Notes under the pieces: generated by a model
Databases searched by the model: none
The model's input: only the letters and a program-made list of their open reading frames with translations
Told to the model about the DNA's origin: nothing
Source of the DNA: Pseudoalteromonas caenipelagi
GTDB lineage: Bacteria > Pseudomonadota > Gammaproteobacteria > Enterobacterales > Alteromonadaceae
DNA: 64,000 bases
Direction: 5' to 3'
Assembly: GCF_013140855.1 (NCBI RefSeq)
Contig: NZ_JABBPG010000006.1
Coordinates: 62,001 to 126,000 of the forward strand
Made by a program: the position numbers and the translations under genes
Shown here: positions 27,618-37,309 of the stretch, one piece after another
Numbering within the stretch: position 1 is the stretch's first letter
Layout of the letters: every line of letters starts with the position of its first letter

Positions 27618-28745
27618 ATGACCCTAAATAAAGACAAGTATTGCAACAGGATTAATAAAACTCGTCGGACATTTTCAAAAAAATTAGCCTTGCTGGGCAT
27701 GGGGCTCACATTACCTATGCCTATTTGGGCAAAAGAGCAATGTGATAAACTGCAAGACTCTGAGTTTGATAAATGCAATAACGCCTACGTAAACATGGTG
27801 TTTGCTTCACCTTATGACACAAGTCAATGGCGCTCGTCTCCTCACATGCACCAACAACTCAAGAAAAATATTGAACAAGTGAGTGACGGTAAAATCTACT
27901 TTGATATATACCACAACGGTATACTCGGTGTTGGAACCGAACTAGCTGCTTTGGTTGCCAGAGGCTCTGTTCACGGGGCACTTGTTTCTGTATCAAATCT
28001 AACCCCAATACTAAGCACATTAGATATTTTAAACATCCCATTTTGGTGCTCAGAAAGGCATAACTATCTGAAGCTAATTACTTCGCAAATTTGGCAAACG
28101 CACATCATCGACAAAATTCATCGACAAGGTAAACTGCAAATTCTGATGCATTATCTGCCCGGCACACGCACGGTGACATCGACTAAACAATATGGCAAAA
28201 CGATAAAAACTCCCAACGATATGCGTGATATCGTGTTTCGCATCCCAGCCAGTAAAGGTTTACAGCAATTCTATGACCTCTGTGATACCTCGCCTGTTAG
28301 AGTACCTTGGAAAAAAACCGCAACCTTGGCACAAGGGGGACGAATAGAAGCGCTAGACCCTTCTATTGTCGGTTTGTTTAATGGTCCAAATAATCTCAAA
28401 GAGCATCTAGGTGTCGTTTCGAGAATCAAAAGTGTACAAGACGGTTGGCTATTCGTTGTAAACCAAAACTGGTTTAATAGCTTACCTACGAAATTAAGGC
28501 ATGCGTTACATGAAGCAACACAACAAACCTTTGCACAACATCTAGCACAGATCCCTCGTGTGGAGCATTATTGCGAACTTGGTTTAAAACAACTTGGTAC
28601 TCAAATCTACACGCCTTCAGTTGATGAAATGGCGCAGTGGCATGCCAAAGCGGGCCATCAACACCCTCAATGGCGGCCATTCAAGCAAGCCTTACTGGGA
28701 GATGAAGCCTTGTTTGGAAAATTTTTCGATGCAGCGCACCATTAA
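27618..28745 (+). CDS. TRAP-type (DctP) solute-binding protein, probably Tat-exported
   Basis: A 375-residue periplasmic binding protein of the DctP/TRAP family. The N-terminus has a twin-arginine motif (R16-R17-T-F-S-K) before a hydrophobic stretch ending at PIWA (about residue 38), so folded export by Tat is likely. The DctP core includes SDGKIYFDIYHNGILG near residue 92, ELAALVARGSVHGALVS near 110 and KTPNDMRDIVFRIPAS near 196. The substrate-carboxylate Arg region is thus recognisable. No DctQ or DctM membrane subunits lie near. The only partner is the divergent sensor-like gene, suggesting a sensory role or service to a distant transporter. Confidence 0.8.
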   Translation: MTLNKDKYCNRINKTRRTFSKKLALLGMGLTLPMPIWAKEQCDKLQDSEFDKCNNAYVNMVFASPYDTSQWRSSPHMHQQLKKNIEQVSDGKIYFDIYHNGILGVGTELAALVARGSVHGALVSVSNLTPILSTLDILNIPFWCSERHNYLKLITSQIWQTHIIDKIHRQGKLQILMHYLPGTRTVTSTKQYGKTIKTPNDMRDIVFRIPASKGLQQFYDLCDTSPVRVPWKKTATLAQGGRIEALDPSIVGLFNGPNNLKEHLGVVSRIKSVQDGWLFVVNQNWFNSLPTKLRHALHEATQQTFAQHLAQIPRVEHYCELGLKQLGTQIYTPSVDEMAQWHAKAGHQHPQWRPFKQALLGDEALFGKFFDAAHH

Positions 28746-28751
28746 AAATAC

Positions 28752-28776
28752 AAAAGGGCTCTGCGGCCCTTTTATT
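28752..28776 (+). terminator. Intrinsic terminator of the TRAP-receptor gene
   Basis: 8-bp stem aaaagggc (28752-28759) / gccctttt (28766-28773) with a 6-nt loop, then a short AT tail. It lies 6 bp after the stop. On the other strand the A-run ahead of the stem becomes a T-run, so it may also end ygiQ transcripts. Confidence 0.78.
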
Positions 28777-28806
28777 TATGTGTTGTTACAAAATCGAAAT
28801 TTCAGA

Positions 28807-30987
28807 CTATCGAGGCCTTTGTTTATTACCCGCCACTTTTGGTTTGGTGTTAGCCTTTTTAAATTGGCTAAACCCTGTATGGCGAGTCAATGCGGCTCTT
28901 CCCCCCTTCCCTTTATGGTGGCCTTTGCGTTTTTCGTCGCGACCTTCATCCGGTACTAAACAATTTGGACCTTTGCCTATTAGATTCGCTTTACCCATAT
29001 TACGCAAAGCTTCTCTGATCATTGGCCACCCAGATGGGTCATGATAACGTAAAATAGCTTTGTGCAATCGTCTTTGCCTTGCACCTTTGGGAACACTCAC
29101 ATGCTCTTTATTATTTTTAATGTTGCGTAACGAGTTCATCTCTGTGTGATAGATAGTCGTCGCATTAGCCATTGGCGATGGATAAAAGTTTTGCACCTGA
29201 TCCAACTTAAAATCGTTGGCTTTTAGCCACAATGCCATATTGACCATATCTTCATCCGTGGTCCCCGGATGAGCTGAAATAAAGTAAGGGATCAGATACT
29301 GCTTTTTACCGGCTTCTTTAGAGTACTTATCAAATAAGGCTTTAAACTTATCATAAGTACCCATACCTGGTTTCATCATCTTAGACAATGGTCCCTGCTC
29401 AGTGTGTTCAGGTGCAATTTTTAAATAACCACCAACATGGTGGGTAACCAACTCTTTGACATATCGAGGGTCTTCAATCGCTAAGTCATAGCGTACACCC
29501 GATGCAATGAGAATTTTTTTCACACCTTCCACATCGCGCGCTTTACGATATAGTTCAATCGTTGGCGTATGATCCGTATCCATGTGTTTACAAATATCAG
29601 GATAAACACACGATAAACGCCGACACGTACTCTCGGCTTTTTTACTCTTACAACGCAATTTATACATGTTTGCGGTTGGGCCACCTAAGTCAGAAATAAC
29701 CCCTGTGAAGCCTGGTACTTTATCGCGGATCTGTTCTATTTCTTCGATAATTGACTGTTCTGAGCGGCTTTGAATAATGCGCCCTTCGTGCTCAGTAATA
29801 GAACAAAAACTACATCCACCAAAGCAACCTCGCATAATATTGACCGACGTTTTAATCATCTCATAGGCAGGGATCTTGGCATCTCCATAGCTTGGATGGG
29901 GTACGCGTTGATATGGCAAACCAAACACGGCGTCCATTTCTTCTGTTTCCAGAGGAAAAGCGGGTGGATTAACCCACACATAACGGTCGCCATGGCGCTG
30001 AAACAGCGCTCTGGCACAACCTGGGTTGGTTTCTTGGTGTAAGATCCGAGAAGCATGTGCATAAAGAGGCTTGTTAACACTCACTTGTTCAAATGCGGGT
30101 AATTTTACATACACCTTTTCCCAAGGTTTAAGCCTAGGAGGCTGAACAGTTATAGGTTTTGCAGCCTCTTCTGATAGATCTATTCCAGCCTTGGCAAATT
30201 CAGACTTGCTACAGCCAACATCATCAGCACCGTAAGGGTTAGGAATTGGGTCTATTTTGCCAACTTTATCAATCGCTGTGGAGTCACTACCCCGCCACTG
30301 TGGCAAAGGAGTTTTGCGAATAACCGCTGTACCACGCACATCTTGAATATCTTCAATGCTGTCTCCTTTCGCTATACGGTGCGCAACCTCCACCAGCGGT
30401 CTCTCCGCATTACCGTATATCAAGATATCAGCCTTGGCATCAAAGATAATGCTGCGACGCACTTTTTCCTGCCAATAGTCGTAATGCGCGATACGTCGTA
30501 AACTGGCTTCAATTCCACCAATTACTAAAGGCACATCTTTGTATGCCTCTCGACAACGTTGGCTGTATACCACAACAGCTCTATCTGGACGTTTACCCCC
30601 TATGTTACCCGGCGTATACGCATCATCATGACGCATACGCTTTTCGGCGGTATAGCGATTAATCATTGAGTCCATATTACCAGCGGTCACACCAAAAAAT
30701 AAATTGGGTCTACCAAGACTCATAAAGGCATCTTTATTTGACCATTCAGGCTGAGCGATAATACCCACTCTAAAACCCTGAGCTTCAAGCACTCGGCCTA
30801 TCACTGCCATACCAAAACTGGGGTGATCAACGTAGGCATCACCTGTTACTAATACTATGTCACAGCTATCCCAGCCTAATGCATCCATTTCTTCACGGGT
30901 GGTTGGTAAAAAAGGTGCCGTGCCATAACACTCGGCCCAATACTTTGGATACGAGAATAATGGACGCTCAGCTTTGAGTGTACTCAT
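28807..30987 (-). CDS. YgiQ family radical SAM protein
   Basis: A 726-residue protein of the YgiQ/UPF0313 family. It has an N-terminal B12-binding-like region (about 1-200) and a radical SAM domain with [11 protein letters not shown] near residue 390. Conserved blocks [18 protein letters not shown] near 156 and [19 protein letters not shown] near 525 support the family. The C-terminus is basic and low in complexity ([20 protein letters not shown]), a tail often seen in this family and suggestive of RNA binding. The reaction is not established. It is convergent with the TRAP-receptor gene. Confidence 0.9.
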   Translation of the reverse strand: MSTLKAERPLFSYPKYWAECYGTAPFLPTTREEMDALGWDSCDIVLVTGDAYVDHPSFGMAVIGRVLEAQGFRVGIIAQPEWSNKDAFMSLGRPNLFFGVTAGNMDSMINRYTAEKRMRHDDAYTPGNIGGKRPDRAVVVYSQRCREAYKDVPLVIGGIEASLRRIAHYDYWQEKVRRSIIFDAKADILIYGNAERPLVEVAHRIAKGDSIEDIQDVRGTAVIRKTPLPQWRGSDSTAIDKVGKIDPIPNPYGADDVGCSKSEFAKAGIDLSEEAAKPITVQPPRLKPWEKVYVKLPAFEQVSVNKPLYAHASRILHQETNPGCARALFQRHGDRYVWVNPPAFPLETEEMDAVFGLPYQRVPHPSYGDAKIPAYEMIKTSVNIMRGCFGGCSFCSITEHEGRIIQSRSEQSIIEEIEQIRDKVPGFTGVISDLGGPTANMYKLRCKSKKAESTCRRLSCVYPDICKHMDTDHTPTIELYRKARDVEGVKKILIASGVRYDLAIEDPRYVKELVTHHVGGYLKIAPEHTEQGPLSKMMKPGMGTYDKFKALFDKYSKEAGKKQYLIPYFISAHPGTTDEDMVNMALWLKANDFKLDQVQNFYPSPMANATTIYHTEMNSLRNIKNNKEHVSVPKGARQRRLHKAILRYHDPSGWPMIREALRNMGKANLIGKGPNCLVPDEGRDEKRKGHHKGKGGRAALTRHTGFSQFKKANTKPKVAGNKQRPR

Positions 30988-31128
30988 AGTGACTGCCTAG
31001 AGGATAAAAAAGAGCCGAATTATAGCTCAAATGCATCTGACCACAAACCATAGATTTTAAAGAGTAGCTAACTAACCTGTACTCTGGATGGGCGAGCTTG
31101 CTCATTAAGTCACTTTGCGTTGCTTTCA

Positions 31129-31165
31129 GTTACCATCGCAAGCAGACTAAACTTGCAATGGAAAC
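31129..31165 (-). terminator. Hairpin at the end of the EAL-protein gene
   Basis: Imperfect inverted repeat gttaccatcgcaag (31129-31142) / cttgcaatggaaac (31152-31165), 12 of 14 positions pairing, next to the stop codon. No T-run follows on the minus strand, so termination strength is uncertain. Confidence 0.4.
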
Positions 31166-33369
31166 TAGCTACCTTTTGGTTTATAGGTTTTCAAAAAAGC
31201 CATTAACTCATCACTGGGCATAGGTTTAGCGTACATAAAGCCTTGAACTTCGTCACACCCCATTTTTCTGAGAAAATCGCTTTGCTCTTGTGTTTCAACA
31301 CCTTCTGCAATGGTTTTTCTACCAAGATGACGTGCTAATGAAATCACCAACTCAGCAATCGCACCTGAGTCACTATGAGGAATATCTTTAATAAACGCCC
31401 TATCAATTTTTAAACTTGAAAATGGGAGTGTCTGTAAATAACTCAGTGATGAAAAACCAGTACCAAAGTCATCAATTGCCACTTCTACACCAAAATCTTG
31501 CAGCTCACGCAATGTTTCTACGACAGCACCGACTTCATCCATCACAACGCTCTCGGTAACTTCTAGCTCAATAAACCTCGGTTCCACGTGGTATTCAAGC
31601 AGTGTATCTTTAACACTTTGTGCATAGTTAGGAACTTTAAACTGTGGAACAGAGACATTGACCGCGATACTGATTTCTTTACCCATTGCGGCAAACTTCT
31701 TTTGCTGTTCGCAAGCTTGCTCGAGCACCCATTGACCGATCTCGACAATCAAACCGGCATTTTCTGCCAAAGGAACAAAGATCCCCGGAGAAATATAACG
31801 ACCATTACCCGATGGCCATCGTAATAACGCTTCGCACCCTACCACTTCAAAGGTTTTGAAACATAGCTGCGGCTGAAACCAGACTTCTAACTTTCGATGC
31901 TCAAAGTCTTGTCTAAGCTGGCGGATCAACCCCAACTTCCATGCCATTTTTTCTTCAAGATCGGGGGTATAACGCCCAACAACTCGGTTTTCTTGTTTAG
32001 CTTGATTTAACGCAATATAGGCTAACTTAAGTGTATCTAGACCATTGCAGGCAAAGTCATCTTGTTCACACACGCCAACTCGAAAGTGAATTGATAGCAC
32101 ATGTTCGTTTACCTGATAAGGCGTCAATAAGCTATCAACAAACATGCGCTCTTCAAAAGAAACTTTTGGTAGCAACATAGCAAACACATCAGCGCCAATA
32201 CGCGCTAGAAATTCTGCCTGAGGGAATTCTTGTTGCAAACGAGTCATCACTGCAATTAATAGCTGATTGCCAACTTCTTGACCTAAGCCATTATTAATAT
32301 CTGAAAACTGCGCAATATCTATCAAAACCAGCAATAGGTCGGCCTGTTTTGATTTGTAGTATTTAGCTATTTGTTCGGTAAAGCAGGCGCGATTGGGTAG
32401 TTTCGTTAGCGGGTCTTTGTACGCCACATCACGTAACTCATTGAATAATTTTATGTTATCTAAACCAACACTCACATTAGCAAGAAACACTTCCATTGAT
32501 TGCAACTGTGATTCGGAGGGTTGTATGTCCAATTCTAAATAAATTGCTGCACTGCGATTTTTACCTTTGAGCAAAACCGTCATATCATGCTCTGTATGCT
32601 GATGCTCACCGCTATTAAAGCAATTTTGCACCTGCATAATAACGCGTCCATTATCGAGCTGCTCTAACCCTTCACCAAAAGAGTCTTGAAACTGTGTGGT
32701 ACCGCCAAGCACCGTAACACGCTTATCATTACCAAGCTGACCACTCACAATGCCATTTGGCTCACTGCCTAAAATTTTTGCAAGATGGGTGACTACCGCC
32801 AAGCTAAAAGAGCGAATATCACTGTGGCCTAATATGCCTTTACATGCATCTAAAATAGAATTTAGCGCTAAGCTTTGTGCCTCTAACTCACAAATTTGAC
32901 GATATGAACGCACCGCAGTCATCATCGAAGTAACTAGCTTACTGCGTGTTAATTCCGTTTTCATTTTGTAATCGTTGATATCGTAGTCTCTGATCACTTG
33001 CTCTTCAGGAGCATGACCAGGCTGACCCGTACGTAAAATAATACGTACATTGTTATTTTCTAGCTCTTCGCGTACACGCTTAACAACGATTAACCCAGCA
33101 TCATCGGTTTCCATCACAACATCGAGTAGCATTACACTGATTTCAGGGTTGTGAATAAGCTTTTCGATTGCTTCTGCACCACTATATGCATGATGAAAAA
33201 AAAGCGAACGTCCCCAAAACTCAACACCTGATAACGCGAGCGTTGTTACAGAATGGATTTCAGGATCATCATCCACAATAAGAATGTCCCAAGCGGCGCT
33301 TGCAACTTCAACTTCTTGCGTATCTTCATCATGATCTAAAAACAAAAAATCATCTTGCTCAGACGCCAT
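31165..33369 (-). CDS. Response regulator with DUF3369, degenerate GGDEF and intact EAL domain
   Basis: A 734-residue predicted cyclic-di-GMP phosphodiesterase. The order is: receiver domain (acidic pocket DDD 33-35, phospho-acceptor Asp83, conserved Lys in DYKMK near 124), DUF3369 sensor (about 165-315), GGDEF-like domain (about 325-475) and EAL domain (about 485-730). The GGDEF signature reads GADVF, so cyclase activity is unlikely. The EAL domain keeps EALLRW, DDFGTGFSSL, KIDRAFI and AEGVET, so it should hydrolyse c-di-GMP. No kinase gene is adjacent, and the input is unknown. The gene stands alone between ygiQ and the SRPBCC gene. Confidence 0.92.
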   Translation of the reverse strand: MASEQDDFLFLDHDEDTQEVEVASAAWDILIVDDDPEIHSVTTLALSGVEFWGRSLFFHHAYSGAEAIEKLIHNPEISVMLLDVVMETDDAGLIVVKRVREELENNNVRIILRTGQPGHAPEEQVIRDYDINDYKMKTELTRSKLVTSMMTAVRSYRQICELEAQSLALNSILDACKGILGHSDIRSFSLAVVTHLAKILGSEPNGIVSGQLGNDKRVTVLGGTTQFQDSFGEGLEQLDNGRVIMQVQNCFNSGEHQHTEHDMTVLLKGKNRSAAIYLELDIQPSESQLQSMEVFLANVSVGLDNIKLFNELRDVAYKDPLTKLPNRACFTEQIAKYYKSKQADLLLVLIDIAQFSDINNGLGQEVGNQLLIAVMTRLQQEFPQAEFLARIGADVFAMLLPKVSFEERMFVDSLLTPYQVNEHVLSIHFRVGVCEQDDFACNGLDTLKLAYIALNQAKQENRVVGRYTPDLEEKMAWKLGLIRQLRQDFEHRKLEVWFQPQLCFKTFEVVGCEALLRWPSGNGRYISPGIFVPLAENAGLIVEIGQWVLEQACEQQKKFAAMGKEISIAVNVSVPQFKVPNYAQSVKDTLLEYHVEPRFIELEVTESVVMDEVGAVVETLRELQDFGVEVAIDDFGTGFSSLSYLQTLPFSSLKIDRAFIKDIPHSDSGAIAELVISLARHLGRKTIAEGVETQEQSDFLRKMGCDEVQGFMYAKPMPSDELMAFLKTYKPKGS

Positions 33370-33547
33370 TTTTTACCCTTCAATGCAATACACTATTTTG
33401 CTTGTTCTAAGCTTAGGTTTACTAAGTCGTTTACCATCATACGAATTGTGATACATTTTTACTACAAGTTATAAATTTCATTCACACACATGAAATATTA
33501 TAGACGATGTTCAAACACTTGCGTGTAAGATGTCAGCAATATTGCAT

Positions 33548-33562
33548 TAGGAGATATATATT
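33548..33562 (+). promoter_or_regulatory. Ribosome site and probable ATT start codon
   Basis: TAGGAG (33548-33553) is followed six bases later by ATT at 33560-33562, then codons for Lys-Thr-Leu-Ile. The in-frame TAG inside this ribosome site rules out any start further upstream. The next usable start is GTG at 33614, which has no ribosome site and would cut away most of the N-terminal membrane anchor. Confidence 0.6.
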
Positions 33563-34090
33563 AAAACCCTCATTATTGTAATAAAGGCCTTACTATTAGC
33601 CATTCTTTTATTTGTGGTGACGGGCCTGCTGCTACCTCATAAGTATCAATTAAAGCAACAAACCTCCTATTTAACCACTGATCTGAAGCAGTTTTCTGCT
33701 TTACTTGATTTAAAGCGCTGGTCTGAACTAATGGTTTGGCAACGCGTAAGCGACCCCCAAAACATTTACTTTTCTACCCCCAGTAATGGCGTTGGCGCTC
33801 ATGCATTAATAGAGCATCATTTTGGGAAAATCGAGCTGACAATCACCAAACAAACAGAGCAAGAAATGCAGTTTTCCATGCTCTTTGACAATGAGCATAG
33901 CGCTAAAGGCCTGTTACGATTTATTCGGCATGACAACGCAACAGTAGTGCTTTGGCAAATGAGTGGGACAATAAACACCCCCCTTCTGGGTGGCTATGCA
34001 GCACTCTATGTAGAGTATTATTTAAAACAGATGATGATTTCAGCATTCAATAATTTACAGACTGAACTTAAATTGCGAGCAGCGATATGA
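33560..34090 (+). CDS. Membrane-anchored SRPBCC-fold protein, likely ATT start
   Basis: If read from ATT 33560 the product is about 176 residues. It opens with a Lys-Thr start and a long hydrophobic anchor (about residues 4-26, ending LLLPHK). A compact alpha/beta domain follows whose layout (first helix FSALLDLKRWSELMVW, then GVGAHALIEHHFGKIEL, final helix YVEYYLKQMMISAFNNLQ) resembles SRPBCC/polyketide-cyclase-like proteins. From GTG 33614 it would be 158 residues. The last four bases overlap the start of the next gene (ATGA). Function is unknown; family members bind hydrophobic ligands. The start codon choice is inferred from the ribosome site and the anchor. Confidence 0.65.
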   Translation: MKTLIIVIKALLLAILLFVVTGLLLPHKYQLKQQTSYLTTDLKQFSALLDLKRWSELMVWQRVSDPQNIYFSTPSNGVGAHALIEHHFGKIELTITKQTEQEMQFSMLFDNEHSAKGLLRFIRHDNATVVLWQMSGTINTPLLGGYAALYVEYYLKQMMISAFNNLQTELKLRAAI

Positions 34091-34965
34091 GTGTAAAAAA
34101 TGCCCAGGCCAAAGCAAGCCTTGCAGCCTTGATAGAAGAAAAACTTGGTTTCACTATGGTTAAAAGCCGAGACTTTGGCGCTCGTAGTGGTTCGGATAAT
34201 AGTTACAGTGCAAAAGGCACCATGCCGATTAGCTACTCGGTTCGCAGCGAAGACAGCATCTTAAAACGCGCGCTAAAACGCCAGCAGCTTAATAAAATAC
34301 AACGCCAGCAAAACATTGAGCAGATCACGGCAATCGCATTAAGCGTGTGCCCTGATGTGACAAGCCAAGGGCGTCCCGATCCTGATTGGTTAGAGCACTT
34401 TATCAATTTAGCCGAGGATATTACCAATCAGAACATGCAAAAACTGTGGGCTAAGATTTTAGTTGGTGAGACCGTTTCTCCTGGTACATTTTCAATAAAA
34501 AGCTTGCAGACTCTTAAACAAATGACCCAAAGAGAAGCATCAGCACTGCAAAAATGCGCAGCTTTGTGTGGTTACCTTGAAAAAGAAGACAGTTATTTGA
34601 TCTTACTCGGTTATTATAAAAAGCCTTCGTTCTTTGACCTACTCAGAAAAGGAAATAAAGAGTCGCTTAACCTGAGCGTTGCTGGCTTAAGCTTTCCGAA
34701 TATTCTTACTTTGATGGATATTAACTTGATTTATAGAAAAGAAATCGAGTCGGCCAGCTTAAAGCAGGGGCAACCTTTGCAGTTTTCTTTTCATAGTAAA
34801 AAGCTCACACTTGTGCCTAAAAGTAATGAGTTGGTGCTCAGTTACTACAAACTAACCCAAACAGGTGATGAGTTAAAAAAGCTAGTTAGCTCGCCAATTA
34901 ATAAAAAATACAAACATCAGTTGGAGCAAGCTTTAGCTGAGGAGTTTGAGTGCCAGTGGAGTTAA
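34087..34965 (+). CDS. TIGR03899 family protein
   Basis: A 292-residue cytoplasmic protein that I place in the TIGR03899 family by its overall pattern: a short N-terminal helix, then the basic segment ILKRALKRQQLNKIQRQQNI near residue 57. Next come DPDWLEHFINLAEDITNQNM near 98 and a MQKLWAKILVGE block resembling the DUF2806 core. Function is unknown. There is no signal peptide or membrane segment. The ATGA overlap with the SRPBCC gene implies coupled translation, and a bidirectional terminator follows. Confidence 0.68.
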   Translation: MSVKNAQAKASLAALIEEKLGFTMVKSRDFGARSGSDNSYSAKGTMPISYSVRSEDSILKRALKRQQLNKIQRQQNIEQITAIALSVCPDVTSQGRPDPDWLEHFINLAEDITNQNMQKLWAKILVGETVSPGTFSIKSLQTLKQMTQREASALQKCAALCGYLEKEDSYLILLGYYKKPSFFDLLRKGNKESLNLSVAGLSFPNILTLMDINLIYRKEIESASLKQGQPLQFSFHSKKLTLVPKSNELVLSYYKLTQTGDELKKLVSSPINKKYKHQLEQALAEEFECQWS

Positions 34966-34973
34966 ATACGCCT

Positions 34974-35000
34974 AAAAAAAGCGGCTCTTGCCGCTTTTTT
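34974..35000. terminator. Bidirectional intrinsic terminator
   Basis: GC stem gcggc (34981-34985) / gccgc (34990-34994) extended by a run of A on the left and T on the right, so a T-tract follows the hairpin on either strand. It lies between the convergent TIGR03899 and outer-membrane protein genes. Confidence 0.9.
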
Positions 35001-35016
35001 ATAAAAACTTCAATAT

Positions 35017-35778
35017 TTAGAAGTGAATTTCAACCCCTGCAAATGGACCTGATGCATCGATATCCGTTGAAATATCATCAACATCATCAAGCTCTAATAC
35101 CATTGAGCGGAAACCAGCTTTCACCGACACATCCACCGCCATACTACCAATAACTTCCCAAGCTACTCCCACTTGATAGTCTTGAATTTTGCTGTCATCT
35201 ATTGCCAGCATGCTACCTTCTGCAAACACACTAAAGCCCGTCATTGGTAAGCCCACTTGCGCTTTTAGATAACCAAGCGGTACCAATCCTGAGAAGTCTC
35301 GCATTTCAGTCGTTGCAACACCTTGAGCTGTGCCCGTTAACTTAATAGAACCGTCAAACTGCTTAACGTTGATACCAAAATCGAATGACACTAAGTCGTT
35401 ATCAAAAATTTCATAATACAAGGTGTAGTCAACATGATTGAGATCTGTGACTGTATTAGCTGCCGTACCTACGGTAAAGTTCTTACCGCCAAATTCAAAC
35501 GTCTCAGATAATGTTGTTGAACCATCCAACTCAAGCTCTGTATAACGAAGCTTGATATTTGGTACAAGTGGGATCGGATGCTCTAGTGCTGCGTAATAGC
35601 TAGAGAACGTTTTATCATCAAAGTTGAAGGTTTGAGCATTGCCCTTTTCAGCAAAGCTACCTGAATTATCTGCTTGCCACCCTTGTGCTCCTAAATACAA
35701 ACCAAGCAACGTGTCTGCTTGAGCAACGGGTGCAAGACAAGCCATCGACAACGCGGCTGCGATACAGTATTTTTTCAT
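35017..35778 (-). CDS. Outer-membrane beta-barrel protein, TIGR04219 family
   Basis: A 253-residue protein with a signal peptide (MKKYCIAAALSMACLAPVAQ, then A) and alternating beta-strand sequence ending in a C-terminal aromatic residue (FAGVEIHF), the outer-membrane assembly signal. The DTLLGLYLGAQGWQ start of the mature protein and the acidic turns (DDVDDISTDID) fit the TIGR04219 family of small barrels in marine gammaproteobacteria. Ligand and role are unknown. It starts 3 bp after the DUF2333 stop, so the two are co-transcribed. Confidence 0.82.
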   Translation of the reverse strand: MKKYCIAAALSMACLAPVAQADTLLGLYLGAQGWQADNSGSFAEKGNAQTFNFDDKTFSSYYAALEHPIPLVPNIKLRYTELELDGSTTLSETFEFGGKNFTVGTAANTVTDLNHVDYTLYYEIFDNDLVSFDFGINVKQFDGSIKLTGTAQGVATTEMRDFSGLVPLGYLKAQVGLPMTGFSVFAEGSMLAIDDSKIQDYQVGVAWEVIGSMAVDVSVKAGFRSMVLELDDVDDISTDIDASGPFAGVEIHF

Positions 35779-35781
35779 TGT

Positions 35782-36768
35782 TTATCCTTGCGCTAAAAGT
35801 TCACTGAGTTCAATAAGAGCGGCATTAGCTCTTGAGATATAGTTTGCCATTACTAACGAGTGATTAGCAACCAACCCAAAGCCACTACCATTTAATATCA
35901 TCGGGCTCCACACTGTTTCTTGGGTCGCTTCTAACTCACGAATAATTTGCTGTAAACTCACTGCAGCATTCTTTTTTGCCAAAACATCAGCAAAATCGTG
36001 CTCTATCGCTTTTAAAAAGTGTAAAAGTGCCCAGCTTGCGCCTCTAGATTCATAAAATACGTCGTCGATTTTCCACCAAGACGTTTTTATTTCACTGTGA
36101 CTTGGTGCATAGGTTGCTTGGTTAGCAGCACTGTCTCCCGCGAGATCTGTATTCACTCGGTCTTGGCCAACACTGGCACTCAAGCGCTGACTCAAGCTGC
36201 CCAAGCGCTTCTCAGCTTCTTTAAGCCACCCTCTTAAATTATCGGCTCTGGCATAAAACTGACTGTCTCTCTCTGAAAGGCTTGCTATTTTTGAGCGGTA
36301 CTCTTTTAGATAATCAATGCCAGTTTGATATTCACCTTCAGCGCTTGGCCAAGCCCAAGCGGTTGAGCTGATATTAAATTGCGGTTGTGCCATCTTTAGC
36401 GCAGTGTGTTCTGTAGATTGAGACTGCGAACGACTGAAGTCTTTACGCATTGATAAAGCCAAGTCTCTCACCATCTCAATTGCCCCGTATTCCCAAGCAG
36501 GCATATTATCCATAAAAACACTTGGCGGTAACATGTCATTTGACAAATAGCCACCAGGTTTATTAAGGAGCGTTTCACTGACACTTATCAATGTATTCGT
36601 CGTTACATACCCAGTTACTAACTTCTCGTTGTTTTGCGCAGCTTGCTCTGTTGCTCGCGCAACAACATCAAACTTATCGGGTTCTACACTCCAATATACT
36701 GCGAGTAAATAACCTAGGAAGATAAAAGCACCCAGCGCTCCAAAAAATTTTCCTATGTGTTGCTGCAT
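35782..36768 (-). CDS. DUF2333 family membrane-anchored protein
   Basis: A 328-residue protein with one N-terminal transmembrane helix (about residues 8-26) and a long, mostly helical extracytoplasmic domain. The first block after the helix (YWSVEPDKFDVV), the KLVTGYVTTNTLISVSETLL segment near 50 and the GGYLSNDMLPPSVFMDNMPA block near 73 match DUF2333. Role is unknown. It lies 8 bp downstream of the PCuAC gene and 3 bp upstream of the barrel gene, suggesting one envelope operon. Confidence 0.82.
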   Translation of the reverse strand: MQQHIGKFFGALGAFIFLGYLLAVYWSVEPDKFDVVARATEQAAQNNEKLVTGYVTTNTLISVSETLLNKPGGYLSNDMLPPSVFMDNMPAWEYGAIEMVRDLALSMRKDFSRSQSQSTEHTALKMAQPQFNISSTAWAWPSAEGEYQTGIDYLKEYRSKIASLSERDSQFYARADNLRGWLKEAEKRLGSLSQRLSASVGQDRVNTDLAGDSAANQATYAPSHSEIKTSWWKIDDVFYESRGASWALLHFLKAIEHDFADVLAKKNAAVSLQQIIRELEATQETVWSPMILNGSGFGLVANHSLVMANYISRANAALIELSELLAQG

Positions 36769-36776
36769 AATGGCTC

Positions 36777-37286
36777 CTAATGATGATTATGTTGTGAGTG
36801 ATCATGCCCTTTTTGCTTCATATCATCTTGTAAAGAGACAATGTGCAGAGGGGCCGTTACCTGTTCACCGTTAGCAAAATGTAATGTTAGACTAAGTTGC
36901 TCACCTTTTTTCAGCGCTTCAGCAGGTTCAAAAGCCATAAGGTGATACCCTCCTGGCTTAAAATCAATGCTGCTATGCGCGGCAATAGCAATCTCATTGA
37001 CTTGTTGCATTCGCATCATGCCATTTTGATGGACATGTTCATGCATTTCTACTCGGCCTATTTTTGAAATCAATGCGCTTTTTAATACTCGTTGTTTGTC
37101 ACTGTGATTGGCTAAAGAAAAATATGCTGCTGTCGATGCCGCTGCGGGTAAAAACTGGCGAATTTTGGCGTGACTTAAATGCAGGTTAGAGTGTTGCTCT
37201 TGTGCTTGCGGCTGTTCTGAAAATGCTAAACTTGGGATTAAAATAAGCGTAGCACTAACGAGTGCTCCCAGATATTTTGAAAACAT
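36777..37286 (-). CDS. Periplasmic copper chaperone PCu(A)C
   Basis: A 169-residue exported copper-binding protein, usually delivering Cu(I) to cytochrome oxidase. I start at ATG 37286 (AAGGA 7-11 bp upstream) because it opens a clean signal peptide MFSKYLGALVSATLILIPSL ending at AFS; the longest frame adds 23 unlikely residues. The copper site is the family pattern of spaced His and Met: MHEHVHQNGMMRM near residue 87, then HLM in GGYHLMAFEP near 120. The C-terminus is His-rich (HDHSQHNHH), an added possible metal site. A 10-bp inverted repeat lies just upstream. Confidence 0.88.
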   Translation of the reverse strand: MFSKYLGALVSATLILIPSLAFSEQPQAQEQHSNLHLSHAKIRQFLPAAASTAAYFSLANHSDKQRVLKSALISKIGRVEMHEHVHQNGMMRMQQVNEIAIAAHSSIDFKPGGYHLMAFEPAEALKKGEQLSLTLHFANGEQVTAPLHIVSLQDDMKQKGHDHSQHNHH

Positions 37287-37309
37287 AAACTTTCCTTGAC
37301 TATAGCAAT

